Assembly: GCF_002920635.1 (NCBI RefSeq)
Contig: NZ_PQSR01000016.1
Location: 52,758-116,757 of the forward strand
Length of the DNA stretch: 64,000 nt
Direction: 5' to 3'
Source of the DNA: Streptomyces sp. Ru72
GTDB lineage: Bacteria; Actinomycetota; Actinomycetes; Streptomycetales; Streptomycetaceae
The position numbers were made by a program, and so were the translations under genes. This document shows positions 7,995-16,468 of the stretch, one piece after another (the first letter of the stretch is position 1; each line of letters opens with the position of its first letter). Under the pieces are notes generated by a model that worked only from the letters and a program-made list of their open reading frames with translations, was not told where the DNA came from and made no database searches.

Positions 7995-9011
7995 GTGCGC
8001 TCCGTGATCGTCGACTGCGCCGTCTACCGCGACGGGCGCCGCAACGAGGGCGACGAGGGGCCGGAGGACCTCTCCACCGCGCTGGACCGGGCGCGCGCCT
8101 CGTCGGACACGTTCTTGTGGGTCGGCCTGTACGAGCCGACGGAGGACGAGTTCGATCTGGTCACCAAGGAGTTCGGGCTGCATCCGCTGGCCGTGGAGGA
8201 CGCCCTGAAGGCGCACCAGCGGCCCAAGCTGGAGGTGTACGAGGACTCGCTGTTCATGGTGCTCAAGCCGGTGTCGTACGAGCCGGACAGCGACACCGTC
8301 ACCACCGGCGAGCTGATGGTCTTCCTCGGCGACTCGTTCGTGGTGACCGTACGCCACGGCGTGGACATGCCGCTCGGGGACGTCCGCCGTCATCTGGAGC
8401 AGCAGCCCGAGATGCTGCGGCACGGGCCCACCGGGGTGCTGTATTCGATCACGGACTCGATCGTCGACCACTACCTGGAGGTGGCGACCGAGCTGGGCAC
8501 CGATCTGGAGGAGCTGGAGGCGGAGGTCTTCTCGCCGTCCGTGGGGGGCTCTCGGCACACGGCCTCCCGGATCTACGCCTTCAAGCGGCAGGTCCTGGAG
8601 TTCCGGCGGGCGACGGTGCCGCTGGGGCCGCCGACGGCCCGGCTGGCGGGACAGGGCGCGTACGGTGCGGCGGTGCCGTTCGTGCAGGAGAAGTCGCGGC
8701 CCTTCTTCCGGGACGTCAACGACCATCTGACCCGGGTGAACGAGTCGGTGGAGGGCCTGGACCGGCTGGTGTCGGACATCCTGTCGGCGCATCTGGCCCA
8801 GACGAGCGTGCGACAGAACGACGACATGCGGAAGATCTCGGCGTGGGCCGCGATGGCCGCCGTTCCGACGATGATCGCGGGGATCTACGGCATGAACTTC
8901 GACCACATGCCGGAGCTGCACTGGGTGTGGTCCTACCCTGTGGTGATCGCGATCATGGCAGTGCTCGAGGTGCTGCTGTACCGGCTGTTCAAGCAGCGGG
9001 GCTGGTTGTAG
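7995..9011 (+). CDS. corA: CorA-family magnesium/cobalt transporter
   Basis: 338-aa inner-membrane divalent cation channel of the CorA family. It has a long soluble N-terminal domain with the KAHQRPKLEVYEDSLFMVLKP segment and two C-terminal membrane helices (IAGIYGMNF region and VVIAIMAVLEVLLYRLF). The signature GMN selectivity motif lies in YGMNFDHMPEL. GTG 7995 is chosen because GGAG ends 8 nt upstream; GTG 8004, three codons later, is an alternative. It is divergent from the histidine phosphatase, and its 3' end overlaps the ferritin-like gene on the other strand. Confidence 0.9.
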   Translation: MRSVIVDCAVYRDGRRNEGDEGPEDLSTALDRARASSDTFLWVGLYEPTEDEFDLVTKEFGLHPLAVEDALKAHQRPKLEVYEDSLFMVLKPVSYEPDSDTVTTGELMVFLGDSFVVTVRHGVDMPLGDVRRHLEQQPEMLRHGPTGVLYSITDSIVDHYLEVATELGTDLEELEAEVFSPSVGGSRHTASRIYAFKRQVLEFRRATVPLGPPTARLAGQGAYGAAVPFVQEKSRPFFRDVNDHLTRVNESVEGLDRLVSDILSAHLAQTSVRQNDDMRKISAWAAMAAVPTMIAGIYGMNFDHMPELHWVWSYPVVIAIMAVLEVLLYRLFKQRGWL

Positions 9012-9774
9012 CCGGACCGCCGAGCGCGTTGCGCCGCTCGGGAGTGCGCAGGGTCACCATGCGCCGGTGGCCGATGAGCCGCTCGTAGGCGTGGACGAGG
9101 TGGATGCCGGTGGTGAGCAGCGCCGACCTGGCTCTGGACCAGCCGAGGACGCGAGCCATGTGGGCCATGACCGCGAGACTGACGTCCCGGTGGACGCGGA
9201 TCTCGGCCAGCGCGCACTCGCGCAGGGTGCGCCGGATGAACCGGCCGTGTCCGCCGGCGGCGAGTCGCAGCAGTTCCTCGTGCGTGTACGCGAGGTGGTC
9301 GTCCTCGTCGTCGGAGATCATGCAGACGGCCCGGCCGATGTCCGGGTGGTCCCCGAAGTGCTTGCGCAGCATCAGCATCTGCTCGGCGGCGCGCTGTTCG
9401 GTGACCCGGCTGTGCGCCAGGTAGACGATGATGTCCCGCACGGTGAGCGGCTGGTCCGCCTTGAGCTTCGCGTGCGCGAGACCGACGCCCCGGCGCTCCA
9501 GGAGCATCGTGTAGTCGGTCTCCGGGGGCACCGGTACGGGTTGCAGGCCGCGCTTCTTGAGCAGTGCGTGGAAGATGCGTCCGTGCTTGTCCTCGTCCGC
9601 GCCGTGGCGGGAGATCTTGGGGGCGAGCGCGCGTTCGCTCTCCGGCACCAGTTGGGCGATGCGCCCGTTCTCCCAGCCGCCCTGTGTCTCTCCGCTGGCC
9701 GCGATGGAGCAGAACAGCCGGAACGACTCGTCGTGGTCGAGGATCTCCTCGAACAGGCTCTTGGCCGACAGCAT
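8989..9774 (-). CDS. Ferritin-like domain protein
   Basis: 261-aa protein with acidic and His-rich segments of a ferritin-like four-helix bundle: HGADEDKHGRIF and SDDEDDHLAYTHEE provide ExxH/DxxH-type metal ligands. It probably binds a di-iron centre, as oxidase/hydroxylase or iron-binding protein; the reaction is unknown. The start ATG 9774 (MLSAKSLFEEIL) has AGAGGTG upstream. The last 23 nt overlap the end of corA on the opposite strand, a tail-to-tail arrangement. Confidence 0.75.
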   Translation of the reverse strand: MLSAKSLFEEILDHDESFRLFCSIAASGETQGGWENGRIAQLVPESERALAPKISRHGADEDKHGRIFHALLKKRGLQPVPVPPETDYTMLLERRGVGLAHAKLKADQPLTVRDIIVYLAHSRVTEQRAAEQMLMLRKHFGDHPDIGRAVCMISDDEDDHLAYTHEELLRLAAGGHGRFIRRTLRECALAEIRVHRDVSLAVMAHMARVLGWSRARSALLTTGIHLVHAYERLIGHRRMVTLRTPERRNALGGPATTSPAA

Positions 9775-9938
9775 GGGCGCACCTCTCTGCAGGACCCGCG
9801 ACGGTCGGGTCAAACCGAGTCAAATAGGGCCCTGAAGGTGCTGCAACAGCTGCATGGGGACTACTCGGCCGAAAGGAGGACGGTCGGGCCGGGGCGGGGC
9901 CGTAACCGTACGGGCGGCCGGGCGTTGTTCCCGGTGAC

Positions 9939-9978
9939 GGCCGTGGCGGGGAAGACCCCCCGAGCCCCCACCACGGCC
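9939..9978 (-). terminator. Terminator-like hairpin after the F420 oxidoreductase gene
   Basis: GGCCGTGG and CCACGGCC arms with additional G-rich/C-rich pairing inside, located 20 nt after the stop of the minus-strand gene at 9998. No U run follows, so efficiency is uncertain. Confidence 0.45.
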
Positions 9979-9997
9979 GCGGAGACCTCTTCGCCCG

Positions 9998-11053
9998 CTA
10001 CGCGAGCCCGGCCAGCTCCAGGGCCTCCGTCCCGGCCCGCAGCCCTGCGATCCGCTCCTCGAGGGTGAAGCCCGCCGGTGCCAGGCTGAGCGTGGTCACG
10101 CCGGCCGCGGCGTAGGCCTTCATGCGGTCGGCGATCCGGTCGACGGAGCCGAGCAGGGTGGTCCGGTCGATCAGCTCGTGCGGGATCGCGGCCGCCGCGC
10201 CCTGCTTGTCGCCGGACAGGTACTTCTCCTGGACCTCGGCGGCGGCCTTCTCGTAGCCCATGCGCTGGGCGAGCTGGTTGTAGAAGTTCTGCTTGGGGCT
10301 GCCCATGCCGCCGACGTACAGGGCCGTGTAGGGGCGGAAGGTGTCGGCGAGCGCGGGCACGTCCTTGTCGTCACCGACGGCGAGCGGGACCGTGGGGCAG
10401 ACGTCGAAGCCTTCGAGGCTCTTGCCGGCCTTCTCACGCCCGGCCCTCAGGTACTTGATCGCGGTGTCCTCGAGGTGGTCGGCGGAGGGGAAGATCAGCA
10501 GGGCGCCGTCGGCGATCTCGCCGGTCTGCTCCAGGTTCTTCGGGCCGATGGCGGCGATGTAGAGCGGGATGTGCTCGCGCTGCGGGTGCACGGTCAGCTT
10601 GATCGGCTTGCCGGGGCCGCCGGGCAGCGGCAGCGTCCAGTGCTCGCCCTCGTACGTCAGCCGCTCACGGGTCATCGCCTTCCGTACGATCTCCACGTAC
10701 TCGCGGGTGCGGGCGAGCGGCTTGTCGAACTTGACGCCGTACCAGCCCTCGGAGACCTGCGGCCCCGACACGCCGAGGCCGAGACGGAAGCGGCCGCCGG
10801 ACAGGGAGTCCAGGGTGGCGGCGGTCATCGCGGTCATCGCGGGCTGGCGCGCCGGGATCTGGAAGATGGCGGAGCCGACGTCGATGCGCTCGGTCTTGGC
10901 GGCGACCCAGGACAGCACGGTGGCCGCGTCCGAGCCGTAGGCCTCGGCGGCCCAGCACACCGCGTATCCGAGCCGGTCGGCCTCCTGGGCCACGGCGAGG
11001 TTGTCCGCGTCCATTCCGGCGCCCCAGTAGCCGAGGTTGATCCCGAGCTGCAT
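9998..11053 (-). CDS. LLM-class F420-dependent oxidoreductase
   Basis: 351-aa TIM-barrel oxidoreductase of the luciferase-like monooxygenase class, the group using coenzyme F420 (or FMN). Typical segments are INLGYWGAGMDADNLAVAQEADRLGY, an LGLGVSGPQVSEGWYGV loop and IYIAAIGPKN-like LYIAAIGPKNLEQTGEIADG. The ATG at 11053 is preceded by AAGGGGAA. A near-palindrome (11066-11079) lies directly upstream of the ribosome binding site and may be a repressor site. Reduction or oxidation of an unknown small molecule is expected; F420 use is inferred from family and host. Confidence 0.85.
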   Translation of the reverse strand: MQLGINLGYWGAGMDADNLAVAQEADRLGYAVCWAAEAYGSDAATVLSWVAAKTERIDVGSAIFQIPARQPAMTAMTAATLDSLSGGRFRLGLGVSGPQVSEGWYGVKFDKPLARTREYVEIVRKAMTRERLTYEGEHWTLPLPGGPGKPIKLTVHPQREHIPLYIAAIGPKNLEQTGEIADGALLIFPSADHLEDTAIKYLRAGREKAGKSLEGFDVCPTVPLAVGDDKDVPALADTFRPYTALYVGGMGSPKQNFYNQLAQRMGYEKAAAEVQEKYLSGDKQGAAAAIPHELIDRTTLLGSVDRIADRMKAYAAAGVTTLSLAPAGFTLEERIAGLRAGTEALELAGLA

Positions 11054-11065
11054 GGCCCATTCCCC

Positions 11066-11079
11066 TTACCGATCAGTAA
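11066..11079. promoter_or_regulatory. Candidate operator in front of the LLM oxidoreductase
   Basis: TTACCGATCAGTAA is palindromic in 6 of 7 pairs and lies 13 nt before the start codon, abutting the Shine-Dalgarno sequence. This form is common for TetR-family sites. No regulator gene is adjacent. Confidence 0.4.
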
Positions 11080-11199
11080 CGTCCCTTGGTGCCCGACCTT
11101 AGCGTGGGGCGGGGCCCCCGGAAATCCCCTCACGGACGGGGGAGACGCGTTGTCCACAGGCCCCCCACGAGCCGAGTTCAGGCCGTAATCTCGGCGTTC

Positions 11200-12183
11200 A
11201 TGGAGCAGAGGCATCTCGGCCGTACCGGCCTTCGTGTGTCGCGGATCGGGCTCGGCACCCTGACGTGGGGCCGCGACACGGACGAGCACGACGCCGCGGA
11301 CCAGTTGAAGGTGTTCTGGGAAGCGGGCGGGACCCTCGTCGACACGGCCGACGTGTACGGGGACGGGGAGGCCGAGTATCTGCTCGGACGGCTCATGGAC
11401 GGCCTCGTGCCCCGCCGGGACCTGGTGATCTCGACGAAGGCGGGCAGCGTCCCCGACCCGGACCGCCGCTTCGACTGCTCGCGCGGTCATCTCCTCGCCG
11501 CCCTGGACGCCTCGCTCGCCCGTCTGGGCACGGACTACGTCGACGTCTGGCACGTCCATGCCTTCGACCCGTACACCCCGCTGGAGGAGACCCTGCAGGC
11601 GCTCGACCTGGCGGTCGGCAGCGGCCGGGCGCGGTATGCGGGGGTCTCCAACTTCTGCGGCTGGCAGCTGGCGAAGGCGGCGACGTGGCAGCTCGCGGCG
11701 CCGGGCGTGAGGACCCGGATCGCCAGCACACAGATGGAGTACTCGCTGCTGCAGCGGGGAGTGGAGCGAGAGGTGCTGCCTGCGGCGCGGGACCTGGGGG
11801 TCGGGCTGCTGCCGTCGTCTCCGCTGGGCCGGGGTGTGCTGACCGGCAAGTACCGGCACTCGACACCGGCCGACTCGCGCGGGGCGTCGGAGCACATGGG
11901 ACCGTTCGTCGCGCCCTACCTCGACGACACGGCGAGCAGCATCGTCGACGCCGTGCAGACGGCCGCCGACGGGCTCGCCGCGACGCCGTTGCAGGTGGCC
12001 CTGGCGTGGGTCCGGGACCGGCCCGGGGTGGTCGCGCCGATCGTCGGCGCGCGCAACGCGCAGCAGCTCACGGCGGCGTTGTCAGTGGAGACGCTTAGTC
12101 TTCCGGACGAGATCTGCCGGGCGCTGGACGATGTGTCGGCCCCGGTGCACCGCTATCCCGATCACGACTGGAGCACGCTGTGA
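11200..12183 (+). CDS. Aldo/keto reductase
   Basis: 327-aa NADPH-dependent aldo/keto reductase. The N-terminal RHLGRTGLRVSRIGLGTLTWG, the catalytic DTADVYGDGEAEYLLGR (Asp, Tyr), the STKAG lysine and the VDVWHVHAFDPYTPLEETLQAL segment match the YghZ/potassium-channel-beta-like AKR group. The ATG at 11200 has no clear Shine-Dalgarno sequence, but TAATCT lies 8 nt upstream (11186-11191), compatible with a leaderless transcript. Its end overlaps the next gene by 4 nt (GTGA), so the two are coupled. The substrate is unknown. Confidence 0.88.
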   Translation: MEQRHLGRTGLRVSRIGLGTLTWGRDTDEHDAADQLKVFWEAGGTLVDTADVYGDGEAEYLLGRLMDGLVPRRDLVISTKAGSVPDPDRRFDCSRGHLLAALDASLARLGTDYVDVWHVHAFDPYTPLEETLQALDLAVGSGRARYAGVSNFCGWQLAKAATWQLAAPGVRTRIASTQMEYSLLQRGVEREVLPAARDLGVGLLPSSPLGRGVLTGKYRHSTPADSRGASEHMGPFVAPYLDDTASSIVDAVQTAADGLAATPLQVALAWVRDRPGVVAPIVGARNAQQLTAALSVETLSLPDEICRALDDVSAPVHRYPDHDWSTL

Positions 12184-14417
12184 GCACGGACCCGGAGACG
12201 ACGGAGACGGCCCCTCGGGCGGAGGACGGGGCCGGGACCGCCGGGGGCGGCGGCGCGGGGAGCGACAGGGCCGCGGAGCCGGTGCCCGCAGAGCGGATCA
12301 CCGAGAGCTCCGGGGACGAGGCGCCGGCGGTCGGCGGCCCGGACCCGGCGGACGGCTCCCCTGGTCCCTCGCAGGACACCGGCGAGGGCGAGGCAGCCGC
12401 GCGCGAGATGTCCGAGGCCGAGGCCGAGCTGGCCGCTCAGCGGGTGGAGCGGGAGCGGATCGAGCGGCGGAAGGCCGCGAAGCAGGGCCCCGTCGAGGCC
12501 GGTGGGAAGCTCAGCGGGAAGGCCGCCGACCTGCTCGCAGCCGTGCGGGCCGTGGAGAGCGGTGAGAAGCCGGTGACGAGCGCATTCAGCGAGCCCGCGC
12601 CCGCACCGCGCCGCGCCACCACCCCCGAGCCGGTGCGTCGCCCCCAGCCCGTGGCGGCCGCCGCGGCGCCGCCCGCCGCCGAGACGGTGGCGTCGGTGCG
12701 GGCCGTCCTGGCCGAGGGCGGCGCCCCGGACACGCTCGCCGCCCAGGTCGTCGAGGCGCTCGGCGAGGGTGCGGAGGCACGGCTGCGCTCCGACCCCTGG
12801 CAGCTGCTGCGCGTCTTCGGAGTGCGACCCGAGCAGGCCGACACCTTCGCCCGCGCCCTGCTCGGCGCGGACTGCCGCCCGGACGACGAGCGCCGGGCCC
12901 GTGCGACGACGGTCTGGCTGCTGGAGCAGGCGGCCCTCGCCGGGCACACCGCCCTGGAGGTCCCGGCGCTGGAGGCGGCGCTCGGCCGGCGCCAGGTGCC
13001 GGACCCCGAGGCGGCCGTGCGCGCCACCATCGCCGAGGGCGAGGCCCTGGTCTTCCAGGACGCCCTGGAGTCGGCCCCCCCGGGCGGCGACGAGGAGCAG
13101 GAGCGCCCGGTGCGCGTCCTGATCGGCCTGGAGCGGTACGCCCTGGCGGAGGAGAGTCTCGCCGACGGACTCGCCCGGCTGGTCAACTCCGTGCCGAAGG
13201 AGGACGGCGCGGCGGAGGACTGGCAGCGGGCAGCCCGATCGGCGGCGGGCTCCGCCGCGGAACTGATCGGTGCGGTCGCGGACCACGCCCTGGTGCTGCA
13301 CACCGGGTCGGAGGCGTCCCGCGCCGAGCCGGCGACACTGCTGCGTGAGGCACGCCGGCTCGGGCTGCGCGCCTGGGCCGCCACACACGGCCCGGCCGGC
13401 CGCGACCAGTTCGGCGCGCTGCTCGCCCGCCTCGACCTGCCGGACGACGAACGAACACACCCGCCGCTCACCACCGTCGCGGGCCTCCTGTCCGGTGGCG
13501 AGGGTCCGGGACGGGACGCGGACGGCGCGCTGGACCTCGATCTTCTCATCGTGCTGGACGCGCCCCAGCTGGATGTCGAGACGGCGGCCCTGCTCGTCGA
13601 GTCGCTGCCCGACGGAGCCCGGCTGGTGCTGAGCGGCGACCCGGGTGTGCTCTGGTCGGTCGGCCCCGGGCGCGTCTTCGGGGACCTGCTCGCGGCCCGC
13701 GTGTGCCCGCAGATCGCCTCGCGGACCCCCGACCCGGGCCCGCTCGGCGAACTGGTCTCCGCCATCGGCATCGGTGAGCTGCCGCAGGTCGACGCGCCCG
13801 GCAAGGAGGTCGTGATCGTGCCGGTGCGGGACGCCGGGGAGGCGGTGCACCGGACCGTGCAGCTGGTCGCGGACTCGGTGCCGCGGGCGATCGAGGTTCC
13901 GGCGGAGGAGACGCAGGTGATCACGCCGGGCCACGGCGGCGCCGCGGGGACCCGCGTACTGAACGCGGCACTGAAGGAGCGGCTCAACCCGGGGCCGGGG
14001 CGCTTCGGCGGCTTCGACCCGGGCGACCGGATCGCCTACTCCCCCGCGCCGGGGCGTACGCTGCCGGGTCGTGTCGTGAAGGGCGACGCCGAGGGGTTGC
14101 ACCTGGAGTGCGCGGGCGTCGCCGTGGTGGTGCCGAAGGAGCGGGTGGAGCAGACGCTACGGCACGGCTGGGCGCTGACCGCGCACCAGGCGGTGGGGCA
14201 GCAGTGGCCGGCGGTGGTCGTGGTCCTTCCGGGCGACGCCGCTCAGAGCCTGACCCGGCCGTGGGTCTACACGGCCTTCGGCCGAGCGGTCCGCCATCTG
14301 TCGGTGGTGCACGGCGCGGACCAGGCGCTGCCGCGGGCCGTGGCGGAGATCCAGGCCAAGCCGCGTACCACCCGCCTGGTCGCGCTGCTGAGGCCCCAGG
14401 TCCCGACGTCGGGCTGA
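12180..14417 (+). CDS. RecD2-like protein with degenerate helicase motifs
   Basis: 745-aa protein. Residues 1-170 are acidic/Ala-rich and look disordered. Around residue 205 the DPWQLLRVFGVRPEQADTFARAL segment and a following RRARATTVWLLEQAALAGHTALE stretch match the helix-hairpin-helix region of RecD2 helicases. The ATPase core is recognisable but eroded. Where RecD2 has Walker A (GGPGTGKTT) this has LHTGSEASRAEP. Walker B is LDAPQLD instead of DEAS (about residue 454). The GDPDQLPSVGPG motif reads GDPGVLWSVGPG (about 485). Late motifs LTAHQAVGQQWPAVVVVLP (about 666) and YTAFGRAVRHL (about 697) remain. It is probably a DNA-binding or regulatory protein without ATPase activity. It overlaps the aldo/keto reductase gene by 4 nt. 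Confidence 0.8.
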   Translation: MSTDPETTETAPRAEDGAGTAGGGGAGSDRAAEPVPAERITESSGDEAPAVGGPDPADGSPGPSQDTGEGEAAAREMSEAEAELAAQRVERERIERRKAAKQGPVEAGGKLSGKAADLLAAVRAVESGEKPVTSAFSEPAPAPRRATTPEPVRRPQPVAAAAAPPAAETVASVRAVLAEGGAPDTLAAQVVEALGEGAEARLRSDPWQLLRVFGVRPEQADTFARALLGADCRPDDERRARATTVWLLEQAALAGHTALEVPALEAALGRRQVPDPEAAVRATIAEGEALVFQDALESAPPGGDEEQERPVRVLIGLERYALAEESLADGLARLVNSVPKEDGAAEDWQRAARSAAGSAAELIGAVADHALVLHTGSEASRAEPATLLREARRLGLRAWAATHGPAGRDQFGALLARLDLPDDERTHPPLTTVAGLLSGGEGPGRDADGALDLDLLIVLDAPQLDVETAALLVESLPDGARLVLSGDPGVLWSVGPGRVFGDLLAARVCPQIASRTPDPGPLGELVSAIGIGELPQVDAPGKEVVIVPVRDAGEAVHRTVQLVADSVPRAIEVPAEETQVITPGHGGAAGTRVLNAALKERLNPGPGRFGGFDPGDRIAYSPAPGRTLPGRVVKGDAEGLHLECAGVAVVVPKERVEQTLRHGWALTAHQAVGQQWPAVVVVLPGDAAQSLTRPWVYTAFGRAVRHLSVVHGADQALPRAVAEIQAKPRTTRLVALLRPQVPTSG

Positions 14418-14441
14418 GAGTGGCACCTCACTGCGACGGAC

Positions 14442-14481
14442 CCGGTGGTGCCGTGCTGCCCAGGCCGCACGGCACCACCGG
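14442..14481. terminator. Bidirectional terminator
   Basis: Perfect 15-bp arms (CCGGTGGTGCCGTGC and complement) around a 10-nt loop, between the converging RecD2-like gene and the acidic hypothetical gene. Confidence 0.8.
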
Positions 14482-14499
14482 AGAAGCCCCTGCCGACGA

Positions 14500-15192
14500 T
14501 CACCGATCCAACGGTTCCAGATCCTCGTCGTCGTCCAGCTCGAGCTCGTCGTCCTCCAGCTCCTCGTCCCGCAGCTGCTCGTCGTCCGCATCCTCGTCGA
14601 AGACGGAGCTGACGTCGAAACGGCAGATCACCCGCTGGGGATCGACCTGCTCGAAGGGCGCCTCCAGCCACTCCCCCGGCTCGGCCGGTTCCTCGTCGGC
14701 CACCACCCACAGTGTGGAGTCGCCCTCCTCGAGTCCGAACTCCTTGTGCCGGGAGGCGATCTCGTCCGCTTCGAACTCCCCGAAGAGCACGCCGAGCGCA
14801 CCGTGGACGGTGCCGGCCGACGACGCCGACGTGGGCTCCTCGTCCGCGGCCTCCACGCGCTCCGCCTGTGCCAGCAGCCGCTGGGGCTCCGCAACCGCGT
14901 AGTCCCGGCGGATCAGCACGCTCAGCGCGCTCGGCTCCTCGGGGCCCGTGTACGGCGGAAGGGGCTCCTCCGCACCGGGGATCTCGAAGGGGGTGACCTC
15001 GTCGTAGCGGTCGTAGAGCAGCTCGTCGTACTCCTCGGCCGCCGCGGCCAGCTCGTTGAACGCCTCGTAGACGGCCGGGTCGTCCTCACCCGTCCTGCGC
15101 TCGACCGCGGCAAGGTGGCGGTCGAGTGCGGTCTTGACCGCCTCGGCGGCGGCGCGTACCTCGGCAGCGGTGGGCTGCGCAGCATCAGACAT
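14500..15192 (-). CDS. Acidic hypothetical protein
   Basis: 230-aa protein not recognised as a named family. It starts MSDAAQPTAAEVRAAAEAVKT, has an Ala/Glu-rich helical N-terminal half and a central HGALGVLFGEFEADEIASRHKEFGLEEGD region. The C-terminus is an almost continuous run of Asp and Glu with Leu (about the last 35 residues). It is predicted cytoplasmic with no membrane segment. It converges on the RecD2-like gene across a terminator and is divergent from the small DUF5703 gene at 15240, sharing a 47-nt intergenic region. Confidence 0.7.
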   Translation of the reverse strand: MSDAAQPTAAEVRAAAEAVKTALDRHLAAVERRTGEDDPAVYEAFNELAAAAEEYDELLYDRYDEVTPFEIPGAEEPLPPYTGPEEPSALSVLIRRDYAVAEPQRLLAQAERVEAADEEPTSASSAGTVHGALGVLFGEFEADEIASRHKEFGLEEGDSTLWVVADEEPAEPGEWLEAPFEQVDPQRVICRFDVSSVFDEDADDEQLRDEELEDDELELDDDEDLEPLDR

Positions 15193-15239
15193 AGTGCAGA
15201 CGCTATCCGTACCGGGCCCCAGCCCGCACAATAGATGCG

Positions 15240-15428
15240 ATGCCGGAATACGAATTTGTCGACGTGTACGTGCCTCGCGGGGTCTCCCGCAAGGACGCCA
15301 CACGCCTGCTGACGGACCATGCCGAGTACGGACACTGGGAGTTGGACCGCCTGAGCCTGCTGCGCGACGGGAGCCGCAAGGTGCGGTTGCGTCGGCGGAT
15401 CATCCGCCAGGTGCGCGCTACGTGGTGA
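15240..15428 (+). CDS. DUF5703 family small protein
   Basis: 62-aa basic protein with the MPEYEFVDVYVPRGVSRKDATRLLTDHAEYGHWEL signature of DUF5703, a short actinobacterial family of unknown function. The C-terminal half is Arg-rich (RKVRLRRRIIRQVR) and could contact nucleic acid. The ATG lies 3 nt after ATAGATGCG with no Shine-Dalgarno sequence, so a leaderless transcript is possible. A strong hairpin follows the stop. Confidence 0.8.
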   Translation: MPEYEFVDVYVPRGVSRKDATRLLTDHAEYGHWELDRLSLLRDGSRKVRLRRRIIRQVRATW

Positions 15429-15443
15429 GCAAAGGTGACTGAA

Positions 15444-15479
15444 ACGGATCGGGCCCCGCACGGACGGGGCCCGATCCGT
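15444..15479. terminator. Bidirectional terminator
   Basis: Perfect 15-bp arms (ACGGATCGGGCCCCG and complement), 6-nt loop, between the DUF5703 gene and the converging long chaplin gene. Confidence 0.85.
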
Positions 15480-15517
15480 ATCGCCCGCCACGGGGGAAGC
15501 GAGCGGTGCCGGTGCCG

Positions 15518-16300
15518 TTACGCGCGCGCCCGTGCCCTGCGGTAGAGCAGCGCGCCGCCGAGCAGGGCTCCCGCGCCGACCGGCGCCAGAAGGCCGAGCG
15601 GCAGGTCGCTACCGGTGTGGGCGAGCTGTGCGGTGGCCGCGGGCTGGGTGACGGACTGCCCACCGGGGTGGTTGACATGCCGGCCGCCGCCCGGCTGCTG
15701 CGGCGTACCGGGGTGACGGGGCGTGCCGGGAGGCGTGGTGGTGCCGCCGCCAGGAGGCGTGGTGGTGCCGCCACCGGGAGGCGTGGTGCCGCCACCGCCA
15801 CCGGGAGGCGTCGTTCCGCCACCGCCACCGGGAGGCGTGGTACCGCCACCGCCACCGGGCGGGGTGGTGGAGTGGCCGCCGCCCGGGTTGGCGCAGTCGT
15901 TGCCGCCCGCCGGGTTGCCGATCCCGCCCACGTTGACGGAGTTGCCGCAGACGTTCACCGGCACGTCGACCGGCACCTGCACGGTGTTGCCGGAGCCGAC
16001 GCCGGGCGAGTCGCTGGTGTGGCCGCCGGCGTGGGCGCCACCCCCGCCGGACTGGTTGCCGGTGTTCGCGCACGTGTTGCCGGCCGCCGGGTTGAGCAGC
16101 CCGATGACGTTCACGGTGTTGCCGCAGACGTTCACCGGCACGTGCACGGGCACCTGCACCAGGTTGCCCGACAGCACGCCGGGCGAGTTGGTGGCGGAGC
16201 CGTTCGCTCCGGCGTCGGCGTGCGCGTAGCCGCCGGTGACGGCGAGGACTCCGGTCGCCGCCGCCATGGTCATCAGGCCCTTGCGGGTGACCTGTCGCAT
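15518..16300 (-). CDS. chpC: Long chaplin, sortase-anchored (ChpC-like)
   Basis: 260-aa cell-surface hydrophobic protein of the chaplin family, which coats aerial hyphae and spores. Residues 1-28 form a signal peptide. Two chaplin domains follow (about 33-79 and 95-138), each with the GN..QVPV.VPVNVCGN core and two Cys (59/77 and 118/136). Residues 146-195 are a Thr-Pro-Pro-Gly repeat spanning the wall. The C-terminus has LAHTG (226-230), a hydrophobic helix and RRARARA, the sortase sorting signal. The start MRQVTRKGL fits the family; upstream in-frame codons are unlike a signal peptide. The short chaplin gene lies directly upstream on the same strand. Confidence 0.93.
   Translation of the reverse strand: MRQVTRKGLMTMAAATGVLAVTGGYAHADAGANGSATNSPGVLSGNLVQVPVHVPVNVCGNTVNVIGLLNPAAGNTCANTGNQSGGGGAHAGGHTSDSPGVGSGNTVQVPVDVPVNVCGNSVNVGGIGNPAGGNDCANPGGGHSTTPPGGGGGTTPPGGGGGTTPPGGGGGTTPPGGGTTTPPGGGTTTPPGTPRHPGTPQQPGGGRHVNHPGGQSVTQPAATAQLAHTGSDLPLGLLAPVGAGALLGGALLYRRARARA
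15716..15865. repeat. Tandem DNA repeat encoding the Pro-Gly-Thr spacer of the long chaplin
   Basis: Repeating units of about 21-27 bp built on CCGCCACCGGGAGGCGT encode (GGG)TTPPG repeats. Units vary by 6 bp steps, the size of two glycine codons. Such tracts change length by slippage. Confidence 0.75.
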
Positions 16301-16468
16301 TGCTGATTTCCCTGTCTTCGAGCTGGTCGTGGACCTTCGGAAGGCATCCGGCGCGGTGGGCGCGGACGCGGAGGAACCGGTCGGCCCCGGAGCACATGGC
16401 ACGCACTCCGGGGCCGACGGACTCACACCCTCATGGGGTTCGGGCCCCTCATGGGGTGAGGCACCACG

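Noticed and set aside
8989..9011. 23-nt overlap of corA and ferritin-like gene ends
   Set aside because: Short tail-to-tail overlaps are common in dense genomes; no sign of regulation.
9868..9880. GAAAGGAGGAC Shine-Dalgarno-like sequence
   Set aside because: No start codon at proper spacing and no open frame follows.
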